Part shown: one piece after another, positions 17,473-26,599 of the stretch
Numbering within the stretch: position 1 is the stretch's first letter
Layout of the letters: every line of letters starts with the position of its first letter
NCBI GenBank assembly: GCA_040220135.1
Contig: JAVJTT010000024.1
Coordinates: 186,001-250,000, forward strand
DNA from: CAJXMH01 sp040220135
Lineage (GTDB): Bacteria; Bacteroidota; Bacteroidia; Flavobacteriales_E; Vicingaceae
Reading direction: 5' to 3'
Length of the DNA stretch: 64,000 nt
Notes under the pieces: model-generated
Database searches by the model: none
Seen by the model: the letters and a program-made list of their open reading frames with translations, nothing else
Told to the model about the DNA's origin: nothing
Position numbers and translations under genes: made by a program

Positions 17473-17495
17473 TACTTCTTTTACAGTAAGAAGTA
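17473..17495. promoter_or_regulatory. Inverted repeat upstream of lon, possible operator or leader hairpin
   Basis: TACTTCTT at 17473-17480 and AAGAAGTA at 17488-17495 form a perfect 8-bp inverted repeat around a 7-base spacer. It ends 22 bases before the lon ATG. The position fits a repressor operator or a leader hairpin, and heat-shock genes are often controlled this way, but the sequence is not CIRCE. No U-tract follows, so it is not a terminator. Confidence 0.35.
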
Positions 17496-17517
17496 CTGAC
17501 AAATTGACGAAGATATT

Positions 17518-19959
17518 ATGAGTTCATTTCAGTTTGATAAATACACGCTCGCTGGCGTAATAGATGATGAAACAGAGTTCATTCCATTAATGACCTCTGA
17601 AGATGAAGAAGAGATGAATCAGGAAGAAACGCCTGATGTTCTACCAATTCTACCATTGCGAAATACAGTTCTGTTTCCCGGAGTTGTGATTCCCATTACA
17701 GTGGGGCGAGATAAGTCCATTAAGTTAATTCAAGATGCCAATAAGTCTGATAAGACGATTGGAGTTATTTCGCAAAAAGATGATTCAGTAGAAGAACCTG
17801 ATCAAAGCCAACTTTTTGAGGTAGGAACCATTGCTAGAATTTTGAAGATGTTTCGCATGCCTGATGGCAATACTACGGTTATAATTCAAGGTAAAAAGCG
17901 ATTTAAATTATTGGATTTAATTGCGCAAGAACCTTATCTAAAAGCCAGCATTGAGCCTTATGATGTAAGCACTGTGCCCAAAGATGCAAAGTTCGGCGCC
18001 TTGGTTGATTCGATAAAAGACATGGCATTGAAAATCATTGAGTCTTCCCCCAATATACCATCTGAAGCTTCTTTTGCCATTAAGAATATTGAAAGCAGTT
18101 CCTTCTTGATCAACTTTATAGCCTCAAACATGAATGCAGAGGTGAATGTAAAGCAGCAGCTTTTAGTTGAAACCAATACCCGAAAAAGAGCTCAATTACT
18201 GCTAAAACACATCAATGAAGAACTAAAATTACTCGAGCTTAAAAACGATATACAGTCGAAAGTAAAAACCGATATCGACAAGCAGCAAAAAGAGTATTTC
18301 TTGAATCAGCAGATGAAAATGATTCAAGAAGAACTAGGTGGAAATCCTCAAGATCAAGAGCTAGAGGAGTTTAAAAAACGGGCGAAAAAGAAAAAATGGG
18401 CTAAAGCGGTAAAAGAGCGCTTTGAAAAAGAGCTAAGCAAGTTACAGCGTATGAATCCCGCCTCTGCTGAGTATTCGGTACAAGTGAACTACATTGATAC
18501 CATGCTAGAGCTTCCTTGGGGTTATACATCAAAAGATAAGTTTGACCTAAAGCGTGCAAAAAAGATCTTGGATCGAGATCACTTTGGTTTGGAAGAGGTA
18601 AAAGACAGAATTCTAGAACACCTTGCGGTATTGAAACTGAAAGGAAATATGAAGTCGCCCATTCTTTGCTTATACGGCCCTCCGGGAGTTGGGAAAACCT
18701 CTTTAGGGAAATCGGTGGCAGAAGCAATCGGCAGAGAATATGTTAGAATGAGCTTAGGAGGTTTACGCGATGAAGCCGAAATTCGAGGTCACAGAAAAAC
18801 CTATATAGGAGCAATGCCCGGCCGTATACTGCAAAATTTAAAAAAGGCAGGAACCTCTAATCCAGTTTTTGTTTTAGATGAAATTGATAAGGTGGGAAAT
18901 CACTTTCAGGGGGACCCGTCTTCTGCTTTATTGGAAGTACTAGATCCCGAACAGAACGAGAACTTCAATGATAACTTTATTGAGCTGGATTATGACCTTT
19001 CTAAGGTTATGTTTATTGCAACGGCGAATTCCTTAAATACCATTCAACCGGCCTTGCGTGATAGAATGGAGATCATTGAAATAAATGGATACACTCAAGA
19101 AGAGAAAGTGCAGATTGCCCAAAAACATTTAATTCCTAAACTAATTAAGGAGAATGGCTTAAGTGCAAAGCAAATTAAACTTTCTAAAAAGGTCATTGAC
19201 AGCATTTGTGAGCAATACACCAGGGAGTCCGGGGTACGGTCATTAGAAAAGAGGCTTGCCAAAGTGGTTCGTTTTGCGGCTAAATCTGTGGCTTTAGAGG
19301 ATGAATACGATGTAAACATTTCTAGCGAAAAAGTATTTGATATTTTAGGACCCGGACACTCCAAAGATAAATACCAAGGAAATGATGTGGCCGGCGTAGT
19401 AACCGGATTAGCTTGGACAAAAGTTGGCGGAGACATCCTTTTCATTGAAGTGAGTTTGAGCAAAGGAAAAGGCAAATTAACCTTAACGGGTAATTTAGGA
19501 GATGTGATGAAGGAGTCTGCGATGATTGCTTTGGAGTATATTCGAGCCCATGCCGATCAATTTGACATTCCAATAAAGAGTTTTGAGGATTGGAACGTTC
19601 ACATTCACGTACCGGAAGGAGCCACCCCTAAAGATGGACCTTCAGCGGGAATTACCATGCTAACCGCTCTAACTTCTGCCTTTACACAGCGCAAGGTTAA
19701 AGCTAATTTAGCGATGACCGGTGAAATTACCTTAAGAGGTAGAGTGCTGCCAGTGGGCGGAATCAAAGAAAAAATATTAGCTGCGAAACGCGCGGATATT
19801 AAAGAGATTATTCTTTCTCAGGATAACAAAAAAGATGTAGACCAAATTAAAGCAGAGTATCTAAAAGGGCTAAAATTCACTTACGTTACAGAGATGAGTG
19901 AAGTTCTAGATGCTGCCTTATTAAAGGTAAAAGTGAAAGACCCTGTAAAAATTAGCTAG
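17518..19959 (+). CDS. lon: ATP-dependent protease Lon
   Basis: A cytosolic AAA+ serine protease that degrades misfolded and regulatory proteins. The 813-residue protein has the N-terminal substrate-binding LAN domain (LPILPLRNTVLFPGVVIPI near residues 42-60) and a coiled-coil middle (QQKEYFLNQQMKMIQEELG). The AAA+ module has Walker A GPPGVGKTS around 386-394 and Walker B VFVLDEIDK. The Ser-Lys catalytic dyad is Ser709 (PKDGPSAGIT) and Lys752 (GGIKEK), with the usual 43-residue spacing. A short acidic N-terminal extension (DETEFIPLMTSEDEEEMN) is typical for Bacteroidota. The 3' end overlaps the convergent phosphatase gene by four bases. Confidence 0.98.
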   Translation: MSSFQFDKYTLAGVIDDETEFIPLMTSEDEEEMNQEETPDVLPILPLRNTVLFPGVVIPITVGRDKSIKLIQDANKSDKTIGVISQKDDSVEEPDQSQLFEVGTIARILKMFRMPDGNTTVIIQGKKRFKLLDLIAQEPYLKASIEPYDVSTVPKDAKFGALVDSIKDMALKIIESSPNIPSEASFAIKNIESSSFLINFIASNMNAEVNVKQQLLVETNTRKRAQLLLKHINEELKLLELKNDIQSKVKTDIDKQQKEYFLNQQMKMIQEELGGNPQDQELEEFKKRAKKKKWAKAVKERFEKELSKLQRMNPASAEYSVQVNYIDTMLELPWGYTSKDKFDLKRAKKILDRDHFGLEEVKDRILEHLAVLKLKGNMKSPILCLYGPPGVGKTSLGKSVAEAIGREYVRMSLGGLRDEAEIRGHRKTYIGAMPGRILQNLKKAGTSNPVFVLDEIDKVGNHFQGDPSSALLEVLDPEQNENFNDNFIELDYDLSKVMFIATANSLNTIQPALRDRMEIIEINGYTQEEKVQIAQKHLIPKLIKENGLSAKQIKLSKKVIDSICEQYTRESGVRSLEKRLAKVVRFAAKSVALEDEYDVNISSEKVFDILGPGHSKDKYQGNDVAGVVTGLAWTKVGGDILFIEVSLSKGKGKLTLTGNLGDVMKESAMIALEYIRAHADQFDIPIKSFEDWNVHIHVPEGATPKDGPSAGITMLTALTSAFTQRKVKANLAMTGEITLRGRVLPVGGIKEKILAAKRADIKEIILSQDNKKDVDQIKAEYLKGLKFTYVTEMSEVLDAALLKVKVKDPVKIS

Positions 19960-20777
19960 TCTTTATAGCCTTTCAAAAAGGATCTACGGTCGTTATATTG
20001 GCTGTTGGTGGGGTATTCTTTATCTCTTTCTTTCAAAGTAGAATCCCATTTGCCGTACATTGGATTAGGAAGTACAATAAATTTTGATCCAAAAGACTTA
20101 TTGTATTCTGAAGTTAAGTTTTTTCTTTCAGTAACCGTCATCTCTTCTTCGAAGAAGTCACCAAAGTCGGCTAGGTTATCTCCAATAAACATGATAACTT
20201 CATTAGAATTAGCTACTTGCTGTCTGCGTTCTGCTTTTTCTCCTGTTCCAGTTTCGTCAAGTAAAACATGATCATACTCAACGTTTATGCCATGAATGCT
20301 TAAGTTTCTCACAGTCCAATCTGCTTCATCCGCAGATCGGTTGCTGATATAGTAAATCTGATAACCTCGATTTAGGGCTGAGGCGATAAATTCCGCAGCA
20401 CCTGGTACCAACTTGGCTTCAGTTCTGGTAGTCCAGTCTGACCAACTTTCTTGGCTGTAACTTTTTCCATCTAAAATAAGTTGTGCATTGTAAGGTGAGT
20501 TATCAAGAACAGTTTCATCTAAATCCATTACGATTGTTAGAGGCCTTTTGCTAACTTCATAGTCATCGTTGTTGTAGTCGAGCCAATTAAGTGCACTATT
20601 AAATGCCTGATAACAAAGCGCATCATATTCAGCTGCAGTTTGCTGCCAAAGCACAGCGCTTTCATCTGGATGGCGATTATAAGTAGGTTGATCCGATTTA
20701 TTTTCTGTGATTTTTCCACTTGGAGAACAAGCGTGAATGAATAAACTTCCCAATAAAAGAAGACCAAAATTTTTCAT
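19956..20777 (-). CDS. 5'-nucleotidase / acid phosphatase, lipoprotein e(P4) family
   Basis: A 273-residue HAD-superfamily phosphatase exported as a lipoprotein (Cys17 in FIHAC). The catalytic HAD motif is DLDETVLDN with Asp85 and Asp87. Later motifs are YISNRSADE (motif II), the Lys region TGTGEKAERRQ and FIGDNLADFGD (motif IV). Members such as Haemophilus e(P4) dephosphorylate nucleotides, including NMN, at the cell surface for nutrient scavenging. It lies one base beyond the DUF4249 stop on the same strand, so it is probably the last gene of a TonB receptor-DUF4249-phosphatase transcript. Confidence 0.93.
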   Translation of the reverse strand: MKNFGLLLLGSLFIHACSPSGKITENKSDQPTYNRHPDESAVLWQQTAAEYDALCYQAFNSALNWLDYNNDDYEVSKRPLTIVMDLDETVLDNSPYNAQLILDGKSYSQESWSDWTTRTEAKLVPGAAEFIASALNRGYQIYYISNRSADEADWTVRNLSIHGINVEYDHVLLDETGTGEKAERRQQVANSNEVIMFIGDNLADFGDFFEEEMTVTERKNLTSEYNKSFGSKFIVLPNPMYGKWDSTLKERDKEYPTNSQYNDRRSFLKGYKD

Positions 20778-20778
20778 T

Positions 20779-21651
20779 TTACTCTGCCGTTATAATTAAA
20801 CTACCTGTTTCTATTGCTGAGACCGAAAATACACCTAAAACTTCATCTTGAGGATTACCAAACGCATCTTTTATGTTGCTTCTAATGTTGGCGGGTGGAG
20901 TAGAAAAAAGTCCCCCATTATTGGCTTGAATGGTTAGTTGTTCCAAGAATTCGAACACATCGGCATTAATGCTTAGTAACTCAACGATTGAAGTATCACC
21001 AACTTCAAGTGGCTTTTCTTCGTTGGTTATAGCAGCTCGAATGGGCAGAATGAAAATTAAACCATCTGCCGCATTACCGCTAAAAGCAGCATTTTGCGAA
21101 AGAATTAAAGAGGAGGGTTCAAGAGCGTTTATCGCACTATCATTTTTATAAGCCTTGATCCAATAGTAATCGTCCCTGCCTGGAAAATCTTGAGCCCAAA
21201 ATTGGGAGTAGTACCCTTCTTCTTGACCCAATTCCTCTTCTTCAAAAGAACGCGTCATGCTATCAATTTTAGGAACAGGGTTTAAAACCGAAATAGAAGT
21301 GTAGGTTTTATTCTCATATTGAATTTCGAGTTTGTATGGAAAGCCAATGCTGTCTATTGCACCTGAAGTTTGTGGATTGTACTGATAATTCCCCTGATTA
21401 TCGCTTACAAAATTATAGCTAAGGCCTGGTCCTTGAATTTTTACAGAAGCTTTGGTCACAGAAGGCGTGGGGGCATTGAGAAAGTAATCAGCTGACTTTG
21501 TCAGCCTCACTGTTTGTAGGCTTGAATCGTTAGTAATGAATGCGTCCACCACCAATTGACTTTGGCCTTGGTCTAAATCAACATCAATTACATCTTCACA
21601 GGCCATGAATGTGAAAGAGACTAGCATTGTGTAAAGTAACTTTTTCATCAT
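20779..21651 (-). CDS. DUF4249 family lipoprotein paired with a TonB-dependent receptor
   Basis: From the ATG at 21651 the protein has 290 residues. It starts MMKKLLYTMLVSFTFMAC with an acylated Cys, then the family hallmark CEDVIDVDLDQGQSQLVVDAFITND. A beta-rich domain with repeated carbohydrate- or peptide-binding-like strands follows. A longer frame from 21696 would overlap the receptor gene, so the shorter start one base after that stop is preferred. DUF4249 lipoproteins regularly follow TonB receptors in Bacteroidota and probably act as surface substrate-binding lids, as SusD does. The substrate is unknown. Confidence 0.9.
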   Translation of the reverse strand: MMKKLLYTMLVSFTFMACEDVIDVDLDQGQSQLVVDAFITNDSSLQTVRLTKSADYFLNAPTPSVTKASVKIQGPGLSYNFVSDNQGNYQYNPQTSGAIDSIGFPYKLEIQYENKTYTSISVLNPVPKIDSMTRSFEEEELGQEEGYYSQFWAQDFPGRDDYYWIKAYKNDSAINALEPSSLILSQNAAFSGNAADGLIFILPIRAAITNEEKPLEVGDTSIVELLSINADVFEFLEQLTIQANNGGLFSTPPANIRSNIKDAFGNPQDEVLGVFSVSAIETGSLIITAE

Positions 21652-21652
21652 C

Positions 21653-24001
21653 TTAAAATTTGAAATTATAAGACACAGCCGGTACAAAACTTCCAACGAC
21701 TGAATATCGAATGGCCTGCGTTACCAAGGAATTGTCTTCATTTTGTTCAAAGAAAATAGAGAAGGGGTTTCTTCGATTATATACATTGTAAACACTAAAC
21801 ACCCATTCACCTTTAAATTTTTGACCTTCTTTATAGTTGGGGGTTAAGGTTGCAGAAATATCTAAACGGTGGTAAGCCGGAATACGATAGTTATTTCTTG
21901 ATTCGTTGATATTATGGGGGAGGACGACTCCTTGAATTTCATAGCGGTTAGTGGGGAAGGTTGCCGGTGTGCCTGAGGAGTAAACAAAATTGGCAGAAAA
22001 GCTCCACTTTTCGTTCCAATCATAAGAACCAACTACACTTAAGTTGTGAGTGCGGTCGAACCGAGTAGGGTACCACTCGCCTCGATTAATGCCATCCACT
22101 TCGCGTTCAGAGCGTGAAAGGGTGTAGCTTACCCATCCTGTCATTCTTCCGGTACGTTTCTTAACAAATAATTCTAAGCCGTATGCTCTTCCTGAACCAA
22201 TAAGTAAGTCGCCTTCCAATTGCTCGTTAAAGAAAAGGTCTGCGTTATCAATGTAGTCGATCTGGTTTTGGAAGTCTTTGGCAAATACTTCGGCTGAAGC
22301 TTCATATTTGTTGTCGTTGAAGTTTCTAAAATACCCAACTGCAATCTGATCAGCGATTTGGGGTTTTATGTTATTGGTAGTGGGTAACCACAAGTCAACC
22401 GGAGTAGAGGCAACAGTATTGGAGATCAAATGTAAGTATTGACTCATTCTGTTGTAACTACCTTTCACTGAGCTGAATTCGTCTAAGTCGTACTTGATAG
22501 AAAGACGTGGCTCAAAGTTATTGTAATCGGCAATTACTTCATTCTGGTCAAATGATTCGGCACTTTCAAGTTCTTTTCTAATTCCCGGCACCGTATCTCG
22601 ATAAATTTGTTTTTCACCTTTGCCTAAGTATGCGAAGTGAGACCATCTTAGCCCATATAGGATTTTGATCCTAGAACCAATGCTTTGTTCGTTTTGGATG
22701 TAAAGCCCATTTTCAATGCCATATTTTTCAGGTAAACTTAAATCGTTTCTAGCACCATTGCTCGCAAATTCTGCTTTAGCCGGCTTAAAGTTGTAGTAGA
22801 TCGATTGACCACCAAACTTTAGGGTGTTGTTGTTATTAATGTAGTAAGAAAAGTCAGGCTTTACACTGTAACTAACAATGCTTGAACTCCATTCGAAGTC
22901 ATCATCAGGATCATCTTCCTCCACACCAAAGGCATAGTCGTAATCGCTGTAATAGGTGGTTAGGTTCATAAATAAGCGATCATTGAAAATGTGATTCCAT
23001 CTAGCTGTGGCGGTTGCATTTCCCCAATTAAACAAGAAGCCGGAGCCAAATACATCGCGGCCAAAATAGCCGGAAAGAAACAATCGGTTTTTAGGATCAA
23101 TCTCATAGTTAACTTTTGCTGTAAGGTCGTAAAAGTAAAAACGGCTATCACGCAATCCTTCATTCAAGAAAGGTTTGGCAAGTATATCAGCATAAGAGCG
23201 ACGACCGGCGATTAAAAAGGAAGCTTTGTCTTTTTTGATTGGCCCTTCAAGTGATAAACGTGAGAAGATTGCTCCCACACCGCCCGAGCCGGTGAATTCT
23301 TTCTTGTTCCCTTCTTTCATTCGAATGTCTAGAATAGAGGATAAACGCCCTCCGTACTCAGGAGCAATTCCTCCTTTGATAAGTTTCACATTTTTTACAG
23401 CATCAGGGTTAAAAACAGAGAAGAACCCAAATAAATGTGAGCTATTGTAAACAGGAGCTTCGTCGAGTAAGACGAGATTTTGATCAATGCCACCACCTCG
23501 AACGTTAAAGCCGGTACTTCCTTCTCCAACAGTAGAAACCCCGGGCAGAAGCAGAACACTTTTAATTACATCAGCTTCCCCGAGTAAAGCCGGAATTTTT
23601 TTAATGGTTTTTGAGTCGATCTTATTCACACTCATTTCCACCTGTTTGATGTTGTTGTCGCTTTTCTCACCATCTACGTCAACTACTTCTAACTCATTAA
23701 CTTGTTCTTTTAACTCAACATTTATTTGCTGGTTAGAATTTAGCTCTATAGTTTTATTAATCTCTTGGTAGCCTATAAAAGAGTAGGTGACTTCGTAGGT
23801 TCCAGCCTCTAGAGTGAGTGAATAAAAACCATAAACATTTGCACTAGTTCCAATACTCTTTGCCCTAACTGCTACTGTAGCGCCAATGAGCTCTTCGCCG
23901 GTTTTCGCAGACTTTACATAACCACTAATGGTATATTTTTCTTGCGCGAATAAGCTGCTTGTAAGCAAAATGAAGCAAAGAAAACTAAAAAAGTTTTTCA
24001 T
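21653..24001 (-). CDS. TonB-dependent outer-membrane receptor with carboxypeptidase-regulatory-like domain
   Basis: From the ATG at 24001 the protein has 782 residues with a signal peptide (MKNFFSFLCFILLTSSLFAQ). It continues with a CarboxypepD_reg-like beta-sandwich (YTISGYVKSAKTGEELIGATV), a plug domain (about 110-220, including GFNVRGGGIDQNLVLLDEAP) and a 22-strand barrel ending VPAVSYNFKF with the terminal Phe of outer-membrane barrels. No TonB box can be fixed with certainty. The reading frame extends upstream to 24025, but a TATTTTTG box at 24023-24030 overlaps that start. It imports an unknown large substrate with its DUF4249 partner. Confidence 0.93.
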   Translation of the reverse strand: MKNFFSFLCFILLTSSLFAQEKYTISGYVKSAKTGEELIGATVAVRAKSIGTSANVYGFYSLTLEAGTYEVTYSFIGYQEINKTIELNSNQQINVELKEQVNELEVVDVDGEKSDNNIKQVEMSVNKIDSKTIKKIPALLGEADVIKSVLLLPGVSTVGEGSTGFNVRGGGIDQNLVLLDEAPVYNSSHLFGFFSVFNPDAVKNVKLIKGGIAPEYGGRLSSILDIRMKEGNKKEFTGSGGVGAIFSRLSLEGPIKKDKASFLIAGRRSYADILAKPFLNEGLRDSRFYFYDLTAKVNYEIDPKNRLFLSGYFGRDVFGSGFLFNWGNATATARWNHIFNDRLFMNLTTYYSDYDYAFGVEEDDPDDDFEWSSSIVSYSVKPDFSYYINNNNTLKFGGQSIYYNFKPAKAEFASNGARNDLSLPEKYGIENGLYIQNEQSIGSRIKILYGLRWSHFAYLGKGEKQIYRDTVPGIRKELESAESFDQNEVIADYNNFEPRLSIKYDLDEFSSVKGSYNRMSQYLHLISNTVASTPVDLWLPTTNNIKPQIADQIAVGYFRNFNDNKYEASAEVFAKDFQNQIDYIDNADLFFNEQLEGDLLIGSGRAYGLELFVKKRTGRMTGWVSYTLSRSEREVDGINRGEWYPTRFDRTHNLSVVGSYDWNEKWSFSANFVYSSGTPATFPTNRYEIQGVVLPHNINESRNNYRIPAYHRLDISATLTPNYKEGQKFKGEWVFSVYNVYNRRNPFSIFFEQNEDNSLVTQAIRYSVVGSFVPAVSYNFKF

Positions 24002-24022
24002 GGATGGTTGATTTTTCGGCCG

Positions 24023-24030
24023 CAAAAATA
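24023..24030 (-). promoter_or_regulatory. Putative -7 box TATTTTTG of the receptor-DUF4249-phosphatase operon
   Basis: An exact TAnnTTTG match on the minus strand, 21 bases before the receptor ATG at 24001. It supports that start over the longer frame. The -33 element is not clear. Confidence 0.5.
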
Positions 24031-24113
24031 AGACAGAAATAAATGGTTCTACCTCAACAAACTACGAAAGCTTTATAAAGTTTTATAAACGGTAAAAAGA
24101 AAAGGCTTAAAGG

Positions 24114-24575
24114 TTATTGCTTCATGGCTCGGTCCATCTGGCGCTTAGCATCTTTTGCTTTTAGGCTTTCTCGTTTGTCTTGCATTTTCTTTCCTTTTGC
24201 CAAGGCAATAAGCAATTTAGCAAAGCCTCTGCTATTAATAAAAAGTTTAGTGGGAATGATGGTAAGTCCCACATCTTTCTTTTGTTTGAATAACTTGTCT
24301 AGTTCGTGTTTGTGAAGCAATAACTTCCTTGGTCGGTTGGGATCGTGGTTCTTAAAGCTAGCATCCTCATAGGGGCTAATGTTAATGTTAAAAACGAATA
24401 ATTCGCCACCTTTAAAAGCGCAATAACCTTCTTTAATGCTCGCTTTTCCTTCTCTAATCGATTTTATTTCAGTGCCTTCTAATTGAAGTCCTGCTTCATA
24501 CTTGTCAATTAATTCGTATTTGTACGAAGCTTTTTTGTTTCGAATATTTACGTTGGTTTCTAACTTTTTTGACAT
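24114..24575 (-). CDS. smpB: SsrA-binding protein SmpB
   Basis: SmpB delivers tmRNA to stalled ribosomes for trans-translation. The 153-residue protein has the typical core: NVNIRNKKASYKYELIDKYEAG, LQLEGTEIKSIREGKASIKEGYC, HDPNRPRKLLLHKHEL and the basic C-terminal tail KGKKMQDKRESLKAKDAKR, which folds into the A-site. A TACTTTTG box ends four bases before the ATG. The tmRNA gene itself is not seen in the window. Confidence 0.97.
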   Translation of the reverse strand: MSKKLETNVNIRNKKASYKYELIDKYEAGLQLEGTEIKSIREGKASIKEGYCAFKGGELFVFNINISPYEDASFKNHDPNRPRKLLLHKHELDKLFKQKKDVGLTIIPTKLFINSRGFAKLLIALAKGKKMQDKRESLKAKDAKRQMDRAMKQ

Positions 24576-24579
24576 GAGC

Positions 24580-24587
24580 CAAAAGTA
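24580..24587 (-). promoter_or_regulatory. Putative -7 box TACTTTTG of smpB
   Basis: An exact TAnnTTTG match on the minus strand, leaving only four bases before the smpB ATG. It has the same layout as the mnmE box. Confidence 0.45.
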
Positions 24588-24725
24588 ACATTAATGTGTT
24601 GTTTCGAAGTGAAAAAATGACAGTTTTATAATCTTGAATAGGAATTTTTGGCAGCAAGAAAAGAGTCTTACATCCCTGGCATTTAGATTGTTATAAGTTG
24701 TTTGAACATTAAAAAAAGATACATT

Positions 24726-25157
24726 ATGACACTTGTAAAATTTAAAGACAGCTTTCCTTCTTTTTTAGATGAGTTTTTTGGGGGAGACATTTTTGATACA
24801 AATAAAAACTCTTCATGGATTGGTAATTCTTTACCTGCAGTGAATGTAAAAGAAAATGAGAATAATTTTGAAGTTGAAGTAGCCGCCCCCGGTATGCAAA
24901 AAGATGACTTTAAGATTGAGCTTGACAATAAGGTACTAGGCATTTCTTCTGAATTGAAGGAGGAGCATGTGGATGAACAAAAAAAGTATACACGTCGTGA
25001 GTTTAGTTACCGTTCTTTTAAGCGAACATTTAGCTTACCAGAGAATGTAGACCAAGATGGTATACAAGCAAGTTATAAAGACGGGGTTTTAAAAATTGAA
25101 ATTCCGAAAGAGGCCGAAAAAGAAAAAGTCAATAGTAGAAGAATTGATATTAGCTAA
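24726..25157 (+). CDS. Small heat-shock protein, Hsp20/alpha-crystallin family
   Basis: An ATP-independent holdase of 143 residues from the ATG at 24726, beginning MTLVKFKDSFPSFLDEFFGG. The alpha-crystallin domain spans about residues 40-140 with PAVNVKENENNFEVEVAAPGM at its start. It ends GVLKIEIPK, which contains the I-x-I-like anchor that docks into neighbouring subunits. An in-frame ATG eight codons upstream (24702) is less likely, as the family usually starts close to the phenylalanine-rich segment. The 3' end overlaps the convergent exonuclease gene by eight bases. Confidence 0.94.
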   Translation: MTLVKFKDSFPSFLDEFFGGDIFDTNKNSSWIGNSLPAVNVKENENNFEVEVAAPGMQKDDFKIELDNKVLGISSELKEEHVDEQKKYTRREFSYRSFKRTFSLPENVDQDGIQASYKDGVLKIEIPKEAEKEKVNSRRIDIS

Positions 25158-26529
25158 AGTAGCTGAGCTCCGTTAGCTTATTATTTTTAGCTAAATAAGC
25201 CTGAATTAAATTGGCCATGTCTTGGTCATCATAAGCCGCTGTTAAGCGGCTTTTTATTTGCGCTAAAGAGTCAATGTTTTCATTTGGATCAAGATGTGCA
25301 AAACCCTTGTATCGTCCTTTCTCAACTAAGACTACAGCACAATTATCTTGACCCGGTAATTGTTCCTTTATTAGGTAGGTAGACCGACTGTGCACTTCTT
25401 CTTTTATGGCTTGTTCCACTCGATTGTTGTACGTGTTGGCCAACTCTTTTCCTTGACAAGCCCCTTTGCATTCCATTTCTTCAAAATAAGAACAGGCACC
25501 GCTACCAAGGGGTTGAAGGCCACTAAGCCTTGGACATAAGTTGTACTTTTCTACTAGCTTTTTTAAAAAAGCTGTGGCATCCGCTAGCTTTGCAAAAGTG
25601 TGAATGGGTTTATCGTGTTTGCCACACCTACCGATTGATAAACGCTGGTAGCCCTTACGATCTTCATAGGAGTACAATCCGAAGTTTAAGCTAAAACGCT
25701 TCATAGCTCGGTTGTAGCGTGGCCATTTTTGTTTGATCTCAGTAGCTTCAAATAAATCTAGCAGCAATTTATTAGGTATAAGTTTAAAGTCAAGACCGTA
25801 TACATTTTTTACAAAATGATATTTTGACTTCGTATTCGAATTGCCCGAAAAATGACTGTGCACTCTTTTTTTAATGTTTTTTGCTTGGCCAATGTAAACC
25901 ACTTTGCCTTTTTGGTCTTTGAAGTAATACAATCCTTGCTCTTCGGGAAGGGCGGTAAAATCGGCCTTGGGTAAGTTAGGAGGCAGGAGGGCTTCTAGAG
26001 ATTGAGGATTTAACGATTTTTCAATTACACCCTCTTTGTCTAAACGTAAAAGCTTGCTAAACAAAATGGCAGTAGCCTTTGCATCTCCAGCTGCTCGGTG
26101 CCGATTGGAAAGTGGTATGCCTTCCGTAGCACATAATTTCCCAAGACTGTATGAAAATTTACCGGGAAGTAGTTTGCGACTTAGTCTAACCGTACAAAGT
26201 TTTTTTCTTCGGTAAGATTTGCCAATTCTTTGGAAGGATTCACGTAAAAAACCATAATCGAAATTGACATTATGGGCAACAAATATGTAATCCTCGGTAA
26301 AGTCATCAACATGCTGTGCCACCTCTTCAAAGGTTGGTGCATTGGCCACCATTTCATTGGTAATTCCTGTAAGTCGGCTAATCTTTGGCGGAATTTCTCT
26401 TTTGGGATTAATAAGCGTTTGGTACTCATCAATTACTTTCTTTCCATCATGAAGGTAGATGGCAATTTCGGTAATACGGCTCTTTACAGCGCTTCCACCG
26501 GTGGTTTCTAAATCGACAATGGCGTACAT
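25150..26529 (-). CDS. DnaQ-like exonuclease fused to a UvrC-type GIY-YIG nuclease domain
   Basis: A 459-residue fusion. Residues 1-165 form a DEDDh 3'-5' exonuclease: Asp6 and Glu8 in VDLETTG, Asp91 in HNVNFDYGF, and His144 with Asp149 in NRHRAAGDA. Residues about 195-275 form a GIY-YIG domain, with GLYYFKDQKGKVVYIGQAKN, KRVHSHF and Glu261 in FEATEIKQ. The C-terminal part has a Cys cluster (CPRL, CSYFEEMECKGAC) but no helicase-binding UvrB region. Similar DnaQ-UvrC/Cho fusions occur across Bacteroidota and Actinobacteria and probably act in excision repair. The start at 26529 gives the expected MYAIVDLETTG; 15 upstream codons from 26574 would run into the pckA terminator. Confidence 0.9.
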   Translation of the reverse strand: MYAIVDLETTGGSAVKSRITEIAIYLHDGKKVIDEYQTLINPKREIPPKISRLTGITNEMVANAPTFEEVAQHVDDFTEDYIFVAHNVNFDYGFLRESFQRIGKSYRRKKLCTVRLSRKLLPGKFSYSLGKLCATEGIPLSNRHRAAGDAKATAILFSKLLRLDKEGVIEKSLNPQSLEALLPPNLPKADFTALPEEQGLYYFKDQKGKVVYIGQAKNIKKRVHSHFSGNSNTKSKYHFVKNVYGLDFKLIPNKLLLDLFEATEIKQKWPRYNRAMKRFSLNFGLYSYEDRKGYQRLSIGRCGKHDKPIHTFAKLADATAFLKKLVEKYNLCPRLSGLQPLGSGACSYFEEMECKGACQGKELANTYNNRVEQAIKEEVHSRSTYLIKEQLPGQDNCAVVLVEKGRYKGFAHLDPNENIDSLAQIKSRLTAAYDDQDMANLIQAYLAKNNKLTELSYFS

Positions 26530-26534
26530 TAGCT

Positions 26535-26542
26535 CAAAGATA
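26535..26542 (-). promoter_or_regulatory. Putative -7 box TATCTTTG of the exonuclease/GIY-YIG gene
   Basis: An exact TAnnTTTG match on the minus strand, five bases before the ATG at 26529 and just downstream of the pckA terminator. Confidence 0.5.
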
Positions 26543-26550
26543 AGCAACAA

Positions 26551-26581
26551 AAAAGCCGTGTTCGAAAGGAACACGGCTTTT
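26551..26581 (-). terminator. Intrinsic terminator of pckA
   Basis: AAAAGCCGTGTTC and GAACACGGCTTTT pair perfectly (13 bp) around a five-base loop, with a flanking run of T. It starts 19 bases after the pckA stop on the minus strand and could work in either direction. Confidence 0.85.
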
Positions 26582-26599
26582 CGTTATGGTTCAAGAATA

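Noticed and set aside
24602..24725. Search for a heat-shock operator or promoter upstream of hsp20
   Set aside because: No CIRCE-like inverted repeat and no exact TAnnTTTG box on the plus strand at a sensible distance.
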